A stretch of 64,000 nucleotides of DNA, taken from positions 1 through 64,000 of the forward strand of contig NZ_LGHS01000029.1 in assembly GCF_001202025.1 (NCBI RefSeq). The letters are read 5' to 3'. Made by a program: the position numbers and the translations under genes. Every line of letters begins with the position of its first letter. Within the stretch, counting starts at the first letter, position 1. The stretch comes from Pseudorhodobacter aquimaris. GTDB taxonomy: Bacteria > Pseudomonadota > Alphaproteobacteria > Rhodobacterales > Rhodobacteraceae. The notes under the pieces were generated by a model. That model was not told the origin of the DNA. It saw only the letters and a program-made list of their open reading frames with translations, and ran no database searches. Of the stretch, positions 48,046 to 59,057 are shown in pieces.

Positions 48046-48670
48046 TGCTGGCGCGGATGCGGCTTTTGGTATCATCCGAATCTGCTGAAACTGCCAGCCC
48101 GACCAAGGCCCCCGCCTGCCCGCCAAAGGCGCGTTTGTAATCGGCGGCCAGATTGACCTGTTCGGCATGACTGCCTGTCCCCGCCGCACGCAGCAAAATG
48201 GTCTTGCCGCGACTGCCCAGATAGGGGCTGGGCAAAACCGTTCCGCGCCCACGGTCATCCCCCCATGAATAGACCAGAACCCGCGCCGACTGACTGGTCA
48301 GAAGTTTGCGCACATCGGCCTTGGCGCCCAATGCTTTTGCCTCTGCCTCGGGCAAGAACACGAAATAGAGCGAGGCATTGCGATCATCCCCGCCTTTTTT
48401 CGCCAGATCCGTGGCTGGCACCGATTGGCTGACGGCCCATGACCATTTGGCCGATCGTGCCCCCCAAAGCGGTTCTGCCACACGGGTATAGGCCAGCGAT
48501 ACCGAGCCATCCGAAGCGATGGTCATCTCCCGCCCTTTAAACCCGTATTTATTCGACGAAAACAGCGAGAACCGCTGGGTGGACCATGATTTATCGAACG
48601 CCACCCCCTCGGCCGATACAACGGGTGCAAATGACAGGGCGATAAGGGCGGCGGAAAGGGTACGAAACAT
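48023..48670 (-). CDS. DUF3047 secreted protein
   Basis: 215 residues. Signal peptide MFRTLSAALIALSFAPVVSA, then a beta-rich body ending VNLAADYKRAFGGQAGALVG, LAVSADSDDTKSRI, as in DUF3047. Periplasmic; function unknown. GGAGTT lies upstream. Confidence 0.85.
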   Translation of the reverse strand: MFRTLSAALIALSFAPVVSAEGVAFDKSWSTQRFSLFSSNKYGFKGREMTIASDGSVSLAYTRVAEPLWGARSAKWSWAVSQSVPATDLAKKGGDDRNASLYFVFLPEAEAKALGAKADVRKLLTSQSARVLVYSWGDDRGRGTVLPSPYLGSRGKTILLRAAGTGSHAEQVNLAADYKRAFGGQAGALVGLAVSADSDDTKSRIRASITGLSLN

Positions 48671-48751
48671 GGGAACTCCTGTAATTGCCTCTGTCCTAGC
48701 ATTGATCGCGCGTCACAGGGCACACATCTGCTTGAACCTTTCGTGAGCCGC

Positions 48752-49432
48752 CTAAAGGATCACCCGCCCCGCCTCCAGCCGCACCACTCGGTCCATCCGC
48801 GCCGCCAGCTCCATGTTATGGGTGGCGATCAGGGCCGAAAGGCCGGTTTCCCGCACCAATGTCATCAGCGCGCCGAACACCTGATCCGAGGTGCCCGGAT
48901 CAAGGTTGCCCGTCGGCTCATCCGCCAGAAGCAGGCGCGGGCCATTCGCCAAGGCACGGCAAAAGGCGATGCGCTGTTGTTCGCCGCCCGACAGGGCCGC
49001 AGGGCGATGATCGGCGCGGGGGCCGACGCCGACCTGATCGAGCAACATCCGCGCGCGGGCCTCGGCCTCTTTGCGCGGGGTGCCATTGGCAAGTTGCGGC
49101 AGGATGATATTTTCCAGCGCGGTGAATTCGGGCAGCAGGTGGTGGAACTGATAGATAAACCCCACATCGCGCCGCCGCGCCTGTGTCCTGGCACGATCCG
49201 ACAGCCCCGCAAGATCGGTGCCATCCAGCCGCATCTGCCCGCTATCAGCCGTATCGAGCAGCCCCGCAATATGCAAAAGCGTGGATTTCCCCGCCCCCGA
49301 GGGCGCGACCAATGCCACCACCTCACCGCGCGCGACCGAAAGCGAGGCCCCGCGCAGCACCACCACCTCGGCCGGTTTGCCCTTGTTATAGGCCTTGGTC
49401 ACATTTTCCAGCGACAGCATCACATCACTCAT
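48752..49432 (-). CDS. lolD: Lipoprotein-releasing ABC transporter ATPase LolD
   Basis: 226 residues. Walker [12 protein letters not shown]-loop [16 protein letters not shown], signature [15 protein letters not shown], Walker [13 protein letters not shown], and the H-loop ATHNMELA. Works with the permease immediately upstream (8-bp overlap) to extract lipoproteins from the inner membrane. An in-frame GTG/ATG up to 49447 is possible. Confidence 0.95.
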   Translation of the reverse strand: MSDVMLSLENVTKAYNKGKPAEVVVLRGASLSVARGEVVALVAPSGAGKSTLLHIAGLLDTADSGQMRLDGTDLAGLSDRARTQARRRDVGFIYQFHHLLPEFTALENIILPQLANGTPRKEAEARARMLLDQVGVGPRADHRPAALSGGEQQRIAFCRALANGPRLLLADEPTGNLDPGTSDQVFGALMTLVRETGLSALIATHNMELAARMDRVVRLEAGRVIL

Positions 49433-50720
49433 AGCGCAGCGCCTCAACAGGGTTCATCCGTGCGGCACGGCGCGCGGGAAAGATGGTCACAACAAAGGAA
49501 AGCCCCAGCGACAGCCCCACCGCCGCCATCACATCCCCCCATTGCAGCTTGGCAGGCAGCGCATAGATCCCGCGGATTGCCGGATCCCAGACCCCACCGC
49601 CTGAGATATAATTCACCAATGAGAAAATCGGATCAATATAGATCGCGAACAGACAGCCAAGCAAAACGCCCAAGCCCGTCCCGATGATCCCCGTAAACGC
49701 CCCGCAGATAAAGAAAACCCGCAAGATCGACCCTTCGGTCAGCCCCATCGTGCGCAGGATGCCAATATCGCGGCCCTTGTTCTTCACCAGCATGATCAGC
49801 CCCGACACAATGTTCATCGCCGCGATCAGCACCAAGACCGAAAGGATGACGAACATCACGTTATCCTCGATATCCAGTGCCCGCAAAAACCCGCCCGAGC
49901 TGTCCTTCCACGTCCAGACATTGGCATAGGGCCCCGCAGCCTGCATCAAGGCGATCTGCGCGTCGGTGCCAATATTGTCCGGGTCCGTCACCATCACCTC
50001 CAGCTCGTCGGCCAAACCCTCGCGGTTGAAATAGGTCTGGGCCTCTTGCAGCGGCATATAGATGCGGGTGCGGTCGATGTCATAGCGCCCGGCGGTAAAG
50101 ATATAGACCACCTCATAGGCCGAAACCCGCGGGCTGGTGCCAAGGGCGGTTTTAACCCCGTCGGGGGAAATAAGCCGGATACGGTCGCCTAAACCAACGC
50201 CCAATTCCCGCGCGATGCCCGAGCCGATGGCGATCCCTTCACCGTAGCGGGCCAGATCCCCCTCGGCATCGGCCCCCTCACCCACACGAGGGATGCTGCG
50301 CAGATCCTCGGCGCGCATGCCGTAGACCTCAGCCCCCGCATTGCGGCTGTTTGCGGTGATCATCACCTGTCCGCGCACCATGGGCGCGGCGCGGGTGACA
50401 AACTCCAGCGCGGCAACATCGCGCGCCGCCGCGTCGTAATCCTCAAAGCTGCTGATGCTGCGACCGTCAGCCGTTTCATGGCGGGCGGCATAGATCGTTA
50501 CATGGGCGTTGGCCCCGAGGATCGTATCAACGAACTCCGCCCGGAACCCCGCCCGCACCGACAGCGTGGCAATCAGCGCAAATACGGCGAGGGTGATGCC
50601 GATCAGGCTGATCCATGTCATTACCGAGACGCCCCCCTCGGCCCGTTTGGCGCGCAGGTATCGCCATGCGATCATCCATTCAAAAGCCGCAAAAGGCGGG
50701 GGGGATGCAGGGGCTGACAC
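49425..50720 (-). CDS. lolC: Lipoprotein-releasing ABC transporter permease, LolC/LolE family
   Basis: 431 residues. N-terminal helix ([20 protein letters not shown]), large periplasmic MacB-like domain, then three helices ([40 protein letters not shown]) ending [14 protein letters not shown]. Only one permease gene is present here, so it may form a homodimer; whether a second is elsewhere is unknown. Confidence 0.93.
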   Translation of the reverse strand: MSAPASPPPFAAFEWMIAWRYLRAKRAEGGVSVMTWISLIGITLAVFALIATLSVRAGFRAEFVDTILGANAHVTIYAARHETADGRSISSFEDYDAAARDVAALEFVTRAAPMVRGQVMITANSRNAGAEVYGMRAEDLRSIPRVGEGADAEGDLARYGEGIAIGSGIARELGVGLGDRIRLISPDGVKTALGTSPRVSAYEVVYIFTAGRYDIDRTRIYMPLQEAQTYFNREGLADELEVMVTDPDNIGTDAQIALMQAAGPYANVWTWKDSSGGFLRALDIEDNVMFVILSVLVLIAAMNIVSGLIMLVKNKGRDIGILRTMGLTEGSILRVFFICGAFTGIIGTGLGVLLGCLFAIYIDPIFSLVNYISGGGVWDPAIRGIYALPAKLQWGDVMAAVGLSLGLSFVVTIFPARRAARMNPVEALRYE

Positions 50721-50801
50721 GGCGGGTCTCCATTTGATGGGGCGGGATGCAATTTGGCGCGAACCTGCGGGAATTGCGGTACAGGGTCAAGCCTTGGCCA
50801 A

Positions 50802-51299
50802 TCAAGGTTTCGGCACGGTCCGCGGCGCGCGCCACCGCAAGGGCCACAACAACAGGCGCAGCGCGCCCCAGCCGCCCAAAAACCCCAAAGCCGCCGCAAT
50901 CACCCCCGCCACGGTCAAGGGGACAGCGGGGCGAAAATCCGCCCAAGTGGCGCGCAGTGTATCGGTATCGGCCATGCGGTGCGGCATGGTGATCCGCTCA
51001 ACAGGGGTGGCAAGACGCAGGAATGTAAGGTTTTGCGACAAGCACGCCTGCCGCTCAAAAGCGCGTTCCATATCCGCCTTGCGGGCCGTCAGAAACGCGG
51101 TGCCTTGCATTTGGTCCAAAGCAGCCGCGCGTGTCAGCCCGTTGGCCGTGGCAGAGCGGTCAAATTCCTCAACCACCAAGGTGAGTGCATCAACCTGCCC
51201 GCCAAGCCGCTGGATATATTGCTGCGAGAACTCGGGGTATTGCGACAAACCAGCCGCCCCCGAGATCCCGCCCGCAAGGGCAAGGGCGCGGGCGATCAT
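50802..51299 (-). CDS. DUF2937 membrane protein
   Basis: 165 residues. GGISGAAGLSQYPEFSQQYI, then a long coiled-coil-like region, and a C-terminal membrane helix (VPLTVAGVIAAALGFLGGWG). DUF2937 family, function unknown. Between proS and the Lol permease on the same strand. Confidence 0.85.
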   Translation of the reverse strand: MIARALALAGGISGAAGLSQYPEFSQQYIQRLGGQVDALTLVVEEFDRSATANGLTRAAALDQMQGTAFLTARKADMERAFERQACLSQNLTFLRLATPVERITMPHRMADTDTLRATWADFRPAVPLTVAGVIAAALGFLGGWGALRLLLWPLRWRAPRTVPKP

Positions 51300-51317
51300 T
51301 GCCCCCGCCCCATGGCC

Positions 51318-52655
51318 TCAGATCCCGGCATAGACCTGTGTGACCCGCTCAACAGCGGCCTCTGCGGTCATTTCCTCGCTTTCGCCGGTGCGACGGCTGG
51401 TCAGCTCAACCACACCGTTTTTCAAACCACGCGGCCCGACGGTGATCCGCCACGGCAGGCCGATCAGGTCCATCGTTGCAAATTTGGCCCCCGCCCGTTC
51501 GTCGCGGTCATCATAAAGCGGGTCCAGACCGGCCTTTTGCAACGCCTTATAGATCTCCTCGCAGGCCGCATCCGTGCCCTCGTCGCCTTGCTTGAGGTTC
51601 ACGATCCCGCAATGGAACGGGGTGACGCCTTCGGGCCAGATGATGCCTTTGTCGTCATGGCTCGCCTCGATGATCGCACCCAAGAGACGCGACACGCCGA
51701 TGCCGTGGCTGCCCATATGAACCGGCACGCGGCCCCCGTCAGGGGTGACAACCGTGGCGCCCATAGCCTCGGAATACTTGGTCCCGAAATAGAAGATCTG
51801 CCCGACCTCGATGCCGCGCGCAGATTTTCGGCGTTCCTCGGGGACCGCCTCGAACAGATCGGCGTCATGGGTCTCATCGGTGCGGGCATAGAGCGAGGTG
51901 AACTCTTCCATCACCGCGGCACATTGCGCCTTGTCGTCGTAATCAATCTCACGCGCACCAAGTTTGATGTCGGTCACGGTGGCATCATAGAACACTTCGG
52001 ATTCGCCGGTTTCGGCCAGAACCAGGAATTCATGTGTGTCATCGCCACCGATCGGGCCGCTGTCGGCGCGCATCGGGATCGCTTGCAGGCCCATACGCTC
52101 ATAGGTGCGCAAATAGCTGACCAGATGGCGGTTATAGGCGTGCAGCGCGTCCTCTTTGGTCAGATCGAAGTTATAGCCGTCTTTCATCAGGAACTCACGC
52201 CCCCGCATCACACCAAAACGCGGGCGCATCTCATCGCGGAATTTCCACTGGATATGATAGAGCGTCAGCGGCAGGTCTTTGTAGCTGCCGACATGGGCGC
52301 GGAAAATGTCGGTGATCATTTCCTCATTCGTGGGACCGTAAAGCATATCCCGTCCCTGACGGTCCTTGATCCGCAGCATTTCCAAACCGTAATCATCATA
52401 GCGACCGGATTCGCGCCACAGATCGGCGGGCTGCAAAGTAGGCATCAACAAGGGGATATGGCCCGCGCGGACCTGTTCCTCATGCACGATCTGTTCGATC
52501 CGCTTGAGGACCTTATACCCCAGTGGCAACCACGAATAGATCCCCGCGGCCTGTTGTTTGATCATGCCGGCACGCAGCATATAACGGTGGCTGACGATTT
52601 GCGCATCGGCAGGGTTTTCTTTCAGAACGGGAAGGAAATAGCGCGTCAGCCGCAT
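51318..52655 (-). CDS. proS: Prolyl-tRNA synthetase (short form without editing insertion)
   Basis: 445 residues. Class II motifs: motif 2 [20 protein letters not shown], motif 3 [15 protein letters not shown]. It lacks the ~180-residue INS editing domain of E. coli ProS and so matches the short alphaproteobacterial form. Charges proline to tRNA. ATG 52655. Confidence 0.97.
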   Translation of the reverse strand: MRLTRYFLPVLKENPADAQIVSHRYMLRAGMIKQQAAGIYSWLPLGYKVLKRIEQIVHEEQVRAGHIPLLMPTLQPADLWRESGRYDDYGLEMLRIKDRQGRDMLYGPTNEEMITDIFRAHVGSYKDLPLTLYHIQWKFRDEMRPRFGVMRGREFLMKDGYNFDLTKEDALHAYNRHLVSYLRTYERMGLQAIPMRADSGPIGGDDTHEFLVLAETGESEVFYDATVTDIKLGAREIDYDDKAQCAAVMEEFTSLYARTDETHDADLFEAVPEERRKSARGIEVGQIFYFGTKYSEAMGATVVTPDGGRVPVHMGSHGIGVSRLLGAIIEASHDDKGIIWPEGVTPFHCGIVNLKQGDEGTDAACEEIYKALQKAGLDPLYDDRDERAGAKFATMDLIGLPWRITVGPRGLKNGVVELTSRRTGESEEMTAEAAVERVTQVYAGI

Positions 52656-52802
52656 GGGGACACCTTTTTTGGCAAGGGGATTTGGCCCGCAGCTTTAGGC
52701 AGAATCGCCGCGCCTCGCAAGGGTTCGCCCCCTCATTTCGCCGAGGCCTTGAAAATCACGGGCCAATAGGCAATGTGTCAGGGAACAAAAACTGGGGGCG
52801 CA

Positions 52803-53885
52803 ATGGCATTGCCGATAAACAAACAGCTGACCTACTGGGGTATTGCAGCCGCCATCTTTCTGGCCATTCTGTGGTCATTGGGACAGGTGTTGGCGCCCTT
52901 TCTGGTGGGCGGGGCGATCGCCTATTTCCTTGATCCGGTGGCCGACCGGCTGGAACGGCTGGGGCTGAGCCGTGCGATTGCGACCTCGCTGATCTCCTTG
53001 ACGGTGCTGCTGGTCACGGTGCTTTTGGTGCTGGCCGTCATCCCCTCGCTGGCTGCACAGCTGACCGGGCTGGTTGAGGCATTCCCCGAAATTTTCAAAC
53101 GGCTTCAGGCCTATTTGACCGAGAAGTTCCCCGATCTTTTGAATGAAGACAGCGTAATACGCCAAACCCTTCTGTCTGCCGGTGAAACTTTGAAAGGCTG
53201 GGGCACCGAGGCGGCCAAGACCCTGTTTACCAGTGCCTTGGGGGTCTTGAACGTGATCTTGTTCATGGTCGTCGTGCCGGTGGTGGCCTTTTACCTGCTG
53301 CTGGACTGGGACAATATGATTGCGCGTATCGACGGGCTTTTGCCGCGCGACCATGCGCCAACCGTCCGGCTTCTGGCGGGCCGGATCGACCGGGTTCTGG
53401 CGGCATTTGTGCGCGGCCAACTGAGCGTTTGCATCGTGCTGGGTGTGTTTTATTCGGTCGCCCTAATGCTGGCAGGATTGGATTTCGGGCTGTTGGTGGG
53501 GGCGATTGCGGGCGCGATTACCTTTATCCCCTATGTCGGGGCTTTGGTGGGCGGCGCTTTGGCAATCGGGCTTGCGCTGTTTCAATTCTGGGGGGATTGG
53601 GTGTCTATCGCGATCATCGCGGGGATTTTCGCCTTTGGCCAGTTTCTGGAAGGCAATATCATCACCCCGCGCCTTGTCGGCAATTCGGTGGGGCTGCACC
53701 CCGTCTGGTTGCTCTTTGCGCTTTCGGCTTTCGGCTCTGCCTTCGGGTTTGTCGGCATGCTGGTTGCAGTTCCGGTAACGGCGGCAATCGGGGTTTTGAT
53801 GCGTTGGGCGACCGAGAAATACAAGGAGAGCCTGCTTTACCGCGGGGTTGAACAAGCCACCGTCTTTCCCAGAGATGAACTGTGA
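52803..53885 (+). CDS. AI-2E/PerM-family transporter
   Basis: 360 residues with about eight hydrophobic segments (LTYWGIAAAIFLAILWSLGQ, LLVTVLLVLAVIPSLAA, GLLVGAIAGAITFIPYVGAL). The C-terminal EGNIITPRLVGNSVGLHPVW is typical. Substrate unknown. ATG 52803 (GGGGGCG upstream) overlaps nothing, but the stop overlaps hdaA by 4 nt (GTGA). First of an apparent operon. Confidence 0.93.
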   Translation: MALPINKQLTYWGIAAAIFLAILWSLGQVLAPFLVGGAIAYFLDPVADRLERLGLSRAIATSLISLTVLLVTVLLVLAVIPSLAAQLTGLVEAFPEIFKRLQAYLTEKFPDLLNEDSVIRQTLLSAGETLKGWGTEAAKTLFTSALGVLNVILFMVVVPVVAFYLLLDWDNMIARIDGLLPRDHAPTVRLLAGRIDRVLAAFVRGQLSVCIVLGVFYSVALMLAGLDFGLLVGAIAGAITFIPYVGALVGGALAIGLALFQFWGDWVSIAIIAGIFAFGQFLEGNIITPRLVGNSVGLHPVWLLFALSAFGSAFGFVGMLVAVPVTAAIGVLMRWATEKYKESLLYRGVEQATVFPRDEL

Positions 53886-54553
53886 CCGATCAACTGGCCT
53901 TCGATCTGCCCTTTCGCACAGGACTGGAGCGCGGGGATTTCTTTGTCTCGGCAACCAATGCGCAGGCCTTGGCGGCGCTGGATGCGTGGCGTGACTGGCC
54001 CAGCGGGAAAATGGTGCTGACCGGGCCGCCCGCTTCGGGCAAGACCCATCTGGCCCATGTCTGGTCCGATATGTCGGGCGCGGTACTGGTCGCTGCGGCA
54101 GGTCTTGCGCAGGCCGACCTGCCGGCCATCGCCAAAGCCCCCGCCGTGGTGGTCGAGGATTGCGAATCCCTGCCCCGCCATTCCGGCGCACAAGAGGCGA
54201 TGTTCCATCTGCACAATATGCTGGCGGCAAAACCGGCCCCGCTGCTTATGACCGCCGCCAGCGCCCCGCGCGATTGGGGTCTGACGCTGGCCGATCTGGC
54301 AAGCCGGGTGCAGGCGGCCCCGCTGACACGGCTGGAGGCACCCGATGACGCGCTTTTGGCCGCTGTTCTGGTCAAGCTGTTTTCGGACCGGCAGATCAGC
54401 GTGAACCCCGCCCTTGTCTCCTATCTTCTGCCACGGATGGAACGCAGCTTTGACGCCGCCCGCGCGCTGGTCGCCCGGCTTGACGCCGCAGCCCTTGCCC
54501 GCCGCAGTCCGGTTTCGCGGGCTTTGGCGGCAACTGTGCTGGACAATCCCTGA
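53882..54553 (+). CDS. hdaA: DnaA regulatory inactivator HdaA-like
   Basis: 223 residues from a GTG start. Reduced AAA+ module: Walker A TGPPASGKTHLAHVW, then an acidic VVVEDCESL in the Walker B position. It lacks the C-terminal DNA-binding domain of DnaA, so it fits Hda, which with the sliding clamp promotes DnaA-ATP hydrolysis. The perM-hdaA-ppk1-ppx order is known in alphaproteobacteria. Confidence 0.92.
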   Translation: MTDQLAFDLPFRTGLERGDFFVSATNAQALAALDAWRDWPSGKMVLTGPPASGKTHLAHVWSDMSGAVLVAAAGLAQADLPAIAKAPAVVVEDCESLPRHSGAQEAMFHLHNMLAAKPAPLLMTAASAPRDWGLTLADLASRVQAAPLTRLEAPDDALLAAVLVKLFSDRQISVNPALVSYLLPRMERSFDAARALVARLDAAALARRSPVSRALAATVLDNP

Positions 54554-54605
54554 TCCCCCCGCCAAACTTGCGCCGGAATCATTCGCCAAAAGAGAACCCG
54601 CTCCA

Positions 54606-56792
54606 ATGACACAAGCAGATTTTCTCGTAGCGCCGTTTCCCGATGCCATCGACCTGCCTGACGACGAACGCCTTGGTCCGCACCGTTTCTTTAACCGCGA
54701 GCTCAGCTGGCTTGCATTCAACTGGCGCGTGCTTGATGAAGCATCAAACCCCGGTGTGCCCCTGCTGGAACGTTTGCGGTTCTTGTCGATCTCGGCCACC
54801 AATCTGGATGAGTTTTATACCGTGCGCGTCGCAGGCTACCGCGCCCTGATGCGCAGCGGCAAACCTGCCCTTTCCGATGATGGTCGCACACCTACCGAAC
54901 AATTGGTCCTTATCAACGAAAATGCCCGTCGGCTGTTGCAAACACAACAAAGTGTCTTTGACGCCCTGACCACCGAAATGGATACGCAGGGCATCGCGAT
55001 TGAGACCCGCGCCGATTTGTCAGAAGATGATCTGAAACATCTTGAGGAGCATTTCCTCAACAAGGTGTTTCCGGTGCTGTCCCCGCTTGCGATTGATCCA
55101 GCGCATCCCTTTCCCTTCATCCCCAACGCCGGTTTCTGCCTCGCGCTGGAGTTGGAGCGCGCAAAGGACAAACGCGCCTTGCAGGCCCTGCTGCCCATCC
55201 CGCAGCAAATTGACCGCTTTGTGCCGCTGCCTGCCCAAAGCGGCGAGGCCCGGTTTTTACCCTTGGAAGAATTGCTTTTGCTGCATCTGGGTATGCTCTT
55301 TCCCGGCTATACCGACCGGGGTCACTGCACATTCCGCGTGCTGCGCGACAGTGATCTGGAGGTAGAGGACGAGGCCGAAGACCTTGTACGCGAATTTGAG
55401 ACCGCCCTCAAACGCCGCCGCCGCGGCGAGGTGATCCGCCTGAAGATCAGTGCCGGCGCGCCCAAGGATCTGCGCGCCATCATCATGCAAGAGCTACAGG
55501 TCACCAATGATGACGTGGTGGAACTGCACGGGCTTTTGGGGGTTGCCGACCTCAAGGAACTGGTTCTCGACAGCCGCAAAGACCTGCAATGGCCCAAATT
55601 CAACCCACGCATCCCCGAGCGCGTGCAGGATCATGAGGGCGATATGTTCGCAGCCATCCGCAAAAAGGATATGCTGCTGCATCACCCCTATGAGACCTTT
55701 GACATGGTCATACGTTTTCTGGAACAGGCGGCGCGCGACCCGGATGTTCTGGCGATCAAGCAAACGCTTTACCGCACCAGTCAGGACAGCCCCATCGTCA
55801 GCGCGCTTTGTGAAGCGGCCGAAGCCGGCAAATCCGTAACCGCGCTGGTCGAACTCAAGGCCCGCTTTGACGAGGCCGCCAATATCCGCCAGTCGCGCCG
55901 TTTGGAGCGTGCGGGCGCCCATGTGGTTTACGGCTTTATGACCCTGAAAACCCATGCGAAAATCAGTACCGTCGTGCGGCGTGAAGGTGAAAACCTTGTC
56001 ACCTATACCCATTACGGCACCGGCAATTACCACCCGATCACGGCGCGCATCTATACCGATCTGTCGTTTTTCACCTGTGATGGCCCGCTGGGCCGTGATG
56101 CGACCAAAGTGTTCAACTATCTTTCGGGCTATGTTCAGCCCGAGGGTCTGGAAAACCTTGCTATCGCGCCCAGCACCCTCAAGCCCCGCTTGCAGGAACT
56201 GATCGCCGCCGAGGCCGAACATGCCGCCGCAGGCCGCCCCGCCGAGATCTGGGTCAAGCTGAATGCGCTGGTTGAACCCGACATCATCGATGCGCTTTAT
56301 GCGGCCTCAAATGCAGGTGTCAGGATCAGTCTTGTGGTGCGCGGGATCTGCGCGCTGCGTCCGGGCATCAAGGGGCTATCGGAAAACATCCGCGTAAAAT
56401 CCATCGTGGGCCGGTTTTTGGAACATTCCCGCATTGTGTGCTTTGGCAACGGGCACGGCCTGCCCTCCAAGAAGGCGCGGGTGTTCATGTCCTCGGCCGA
56501 CTGGATGGAACGCAACCTGTCGCGCCGGGTGGAAACCCTGTTCGAGGCCAAGAACCCGACCGTCAAGGCGCAAATTGTCAGTCAGATAATGGCCGCCAAT
56601 ATGGCCGATGAGGCGCAAAGCTGGGTGCTTGATGCCCATGGGAAATATACCCGCACACTGGACGCCACGGACGGGCAGCTTTTCAACTGTCACCGCTTCT
56701 TTATGGAAAACCCCTCGCTTTCAGGCCGGGGAAGTGCCGGCGCAAAGGATGTCCCCAAGCTTACCCACAGTCGCGATGAGCCCGCGAGCTAA
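54606..56792 (+). CDS. ppk1: Polyphosphate kinase 1
   Basis: 728 residues. N-terminal FFNRELSWLAFNWRVLDEA, catalytic C-terminal domains with GFMTLKTHAKIST (autophosphorylated His) and YTHYGTGNYHPITARIYTDL. Synthesises polyphosphate from ATP. ATG 54606 has no strong leader, but the upstream extension of the frame (to 54414) overlaps hdaA and is not family-like. Confidence 0.97.
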   Translation: MTQADFLVAPFPDAIDLPDDERLGPHRFFNRELSWLAFNWRVLDEASNPGVPLLERLRFLSISATNLDEFYTVRVAGYRALMRSGKPALSDDGRTPTEQLVLINENARRLLQTQQSVFDALTTEMDTQGIAIETRADLSEDDLKHLEEHFLNKVFPVLSPLAIDPAHPFPFIPNAGFCLALELERAKDKRALQALLPIPQQIDRFVPLPAQSGEARFLPLEELLLLHLGMLFPGYTDRGHCTFRVLRDSDLEVEDEAEDLVREFETALKRRRRGEVIRLKISAGAPKDLRAIIMQELQVTNDDVVELHGLLGVADLKELVLDSRKDLQWPKFNPRIPERVQDHEGDMFAAIRKKDMLLHHPYETFDMVIRFLEQAARDPDVLAIKQTLYRTSQDSPIVSALCEAAEAGKSVTALVELKARFDEAANIRQSRRLERAGAHVVYGFMTLKTHAKISTVVRREGENLVTYTHYGTGNYHPITARIYTDLSFFTCDGPLGRDATKVFNYLSGYVQPEGLENLAIAPSTLKPRLQELIAAEAEHAAAGRPAEIWVKLNALVEPDIIDALYAASNAGVRISLVVRGICALRPGIKGLSENIRVKSIVGRFLEHSRIVCFGNGHGLPSKKARVFMSSADWMERNLSRRVETLFEAKNPTVKAQIVSQIMAANMADEAQSWVLDAHGKYTRTLDATDGQLFNCHRFFMENPSLSGRGSAGAKDVPKLTHSRDEPAS

Positions 56793-56858
56793 TCAATCAC
56801 GTTGACCTTTTTGCTGCAACGCGGCATCAAGCACATGCAGCACCGCAGAGAGACGCCA

Positions 56859-58439
56859 ATGGCCAAATCCAAACTCGTCGCCGCCACGCCGCCGCCTGAA
56901 CCGCCTCAGGATGGCAATCCGTTTGGCCGGTCGCTTTTTGATGATCCTTCGGCCCGCGCCCTAAGCCGGTTCGGCGTGGTGGATGTTGGCTCCAACTCCA
57001 TCCGTATGGTTGTTTTTGACGGGGCGGCACGATCGCCAGCATATTTTTACAACGAAAAGCTGATGGCGGGGCTGGGCAAGGGCTTGGCCGAAACCGGCAT
57101 GCTGAACCCCAAGGGCAAGGAACGCGCGCTGGTGGCGCTTAAACGCTTTGCCATTCTGGCGCGGGGGATGGGGATTTCGCCACTGACCTGCGTGGCCACA
57201 GCAGCCGTGCGCGATGCCAGCGACGGCCCCGCCTTTGCTGACCGGGTCGAGGCGGAAACCGGCCTGAAACTATGGGTGGTAGATGGCGATGAAGAGGCCC
57301 GTCTGTCGGCCCAAGGGGTTTTGCTGGGCTGGCCGGGTGCCAGGGGCATCATGTGCGATATCGGCGGCAACTCGATGGAGCTGGCGCGTATCGCGGGCGG
57401 CAAAGTGGGCAAGCGCGCATCGTCACAGCTCGGCCCCTTTCGGTTGCAACAGGTCGAAGGCGGTGTAAAACAACGTCGCGCGATCATTCAGCGCGTCCTT
57501 AAAAAATTGAAAACCAAGCTGGAGATCGAGAACGAGCGGATCTATCTGGTTGGTGGGTCGTGGCGCGTGATTGCAAGGCTGGATATGGAACGCCGGAATT
57601 ATCCGCTGACCGTGCTGCATGAATACCGGATGACGCCGCAATCCGCGCTCGACACGCTTGACTGGATTGCAACGAATGATCCGGCGGATTTGCGCGCCCG
57701 TACCGGCACCAGCGCGGAACGCATGGGTTTGGTGCCGTTGGCCTCTGAGGTGCTGCGCGAGATTATCCGCATCTTTGAACCCAGCGAAATCGACGTATCC
57801 TCATATGGTATCCGCGAAGGTTTGCTCTATGAGCAGATGAACGAAAAGCTGCGCAGCCGCGACCCGCTGATCGAGGCGGCGCGCGCAGCAGAGATCACCT
57901 CGGCCCGCCTGCCCGGTTTTGGCAAGAAGCTCTATAATTTCTTGTTGCCGATCTTCCAGGATGTCACCGAGGATGAGACCCGGCTGATCAAGGCCGCCTG
58001 CCTGCTGCATGATACCACCTGGCGCGCCCATCCCGATTACCGCGCCGAGGTCTGTTTCGACAATGCCACCCGCGCCAATCTTGGCGGGCTGGACCATCAG
58101 GGGCGGGTGTTCTTGGGGCTGGCGCTTTTGCATCGTTACAAGAACAGCCGAACCGGATCACGGCTCGAACCGCTTTTTGCCCTGCTAAGCCCGGAGCAGA
58201 TCCAGCAGGCCGAGGTTTTGGGAAAGGCCATGCGCTTTGGCGCCATGCTCTCGGCCAGTGGCCCGGAAAGTGCGGGCAGCCTGAAGTGGGACCCCGCAAC
58301 CCGGACGTTGGAGCTGACGCTGACCCCGATGGGCAAGGACCTGTTCGGAGAGGTGACACAGGCGCGGTTCAAATCACTTGCCTCTGCATTAAATGCCACC
58401 CCGAATGTGATCGAGGGCGAAGCCGATGCTGACCTTTGA
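56859..58439 (+). CDS. ppx: Exopolyphosphatase
   Basis: 526 residues from ATG 56859 (AGAGAGA upstream). GppA/Ppx fold: VVDVGSNSIRMVVFDGAAR, CDIGGNSMELARIAGGKVG, and later GLVPLASEVLREII. The C-terminal region has an HD-like helical part (LLHDTTWRAHPDYRAE). Hydrolyses polyphosphate ends. Same operon as ppk1, so synthesis and breakdown are paired. Confidence 0.95.
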   Translation: MAKSKLVAATPPPEPPQDGNPFGRSLFDDPSARALSRFGVVDVGSNSIRMVVFDGAARSPAYFYNEKLMAGLGKGLAETGMLNPKGKERALVALKRFAILARGMGISPLTCVATAAVRDASDGPAFADRVEAETGLKLWVVDGDEEARLSAQGVLLGWPGARGIMCDIGGNSMELARIAGGKVGKRASSQLGPFRLQQVEGGVKQRRAIIQRVLKKLKTKLEIENERIYLVGGSWRVIARLDMERRNYPLTVLHEYRMTPQSALDTLDWIATNDPADLRARTGTSAERMGLVPLASEVLREIIRIFEPSEIDVSSYGIREGLLYEQMNEKLRSRDPLIEAARAAEITSARLPGFGKKLYNFLLPIFQDVTEDETRLIKAACLLHDTTWRAHPDYRAEVCFDNATRANLGGLDHQGRVFLGLALLHRYKNSRTGSRLEPLFALLSPEQIQQAEVLGKAMRFGAMLSASGPESAGSLKWDPATRTLELTLTPMGKDLFGEVTQARFKSLASALNATPNVIEGEADADL

Positions 58440-59025
58440 TCATCTGGTTCTGTCGGCCAACACCCTTGCCGAAGGGGTCGATGCCGTTGAAACCGCGCTG
58501 GGTGTGTCGCTGGCCGCAGGCGGAGAGCATGCGCTGATGGCCACCCATAACCGGCTGATGGGATTGGGTGATATCTATCTTGAGGTGATTGCGGTCAACC
58601 CTGATGCGCCGCACCCGCCCCATCCGCGCTGGTTCGACCTTGACCACTTCTCGGGGCGGCCTCGCCTGACCAATTGGGTGCTGGCCTGCGATGATCTGGA
58701 TAAGGCATTGGCAGGGCTGCCCCTAGGCGTTGGCGTGCCTACAGATCTTGCGCGCGGCGATTTGCGCTGGCTTATGGCAATCCCGCCGGATGGCCAATTA
58801 CCATTTAAAGGCGCGCATCCGGCGGTGATCCAATGGCAAGGGGCGCACCCCGCACAACGCCTGCCCGACAGCGGTGTAAGGCTAACCCGACTTGAAGTAA
58901 TCACCCCCGATGCCGCCGCCCTTGACGGGGTGCTGGATGATCCGCGTGTCGCCATCACCCAAGGACCATCTGTGGCCATGCAGGCCCTGTTTTCCACGCC
59001 ACACGGGTTGCGCGTTCTGGAATGA
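58426..59025 (+). CDS. VOC-family (glyoxalase-like) protein
   Basis: 199 residues. N-terminal FDHLVLSANTLAEGVDAVET and GLGDIYLEVIAVNPDAP fit a glyoxalase_3-like fold. Metal ligands cannot be confirmed. Overlaps ppx by 14 bp and the next gene start candidate by 4 nt, so it is part of the run. Confidence 0.85.
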   Translation: MLTFDHLVLSANTLAEGVDAVETALGVSLAAGGEHALMATHNRLMGLGDIYLEVIAVNPDAPHPPHPRWFDLDHFSGRPRLTNWVLACDDLDKALAGLPLGVGVPTDLARGDLRWLMAIPPDGQLPFKGAHPAVIQWQGAHPAQRLPDSGVRLTRLEVITPDAAALDGVLDDPRVAITQGPSVAMQALFSTPHGLRVLE

Positions 59026-59057
59026 CAGCGCCCCCTGACCACGCTATCATAGGATCT

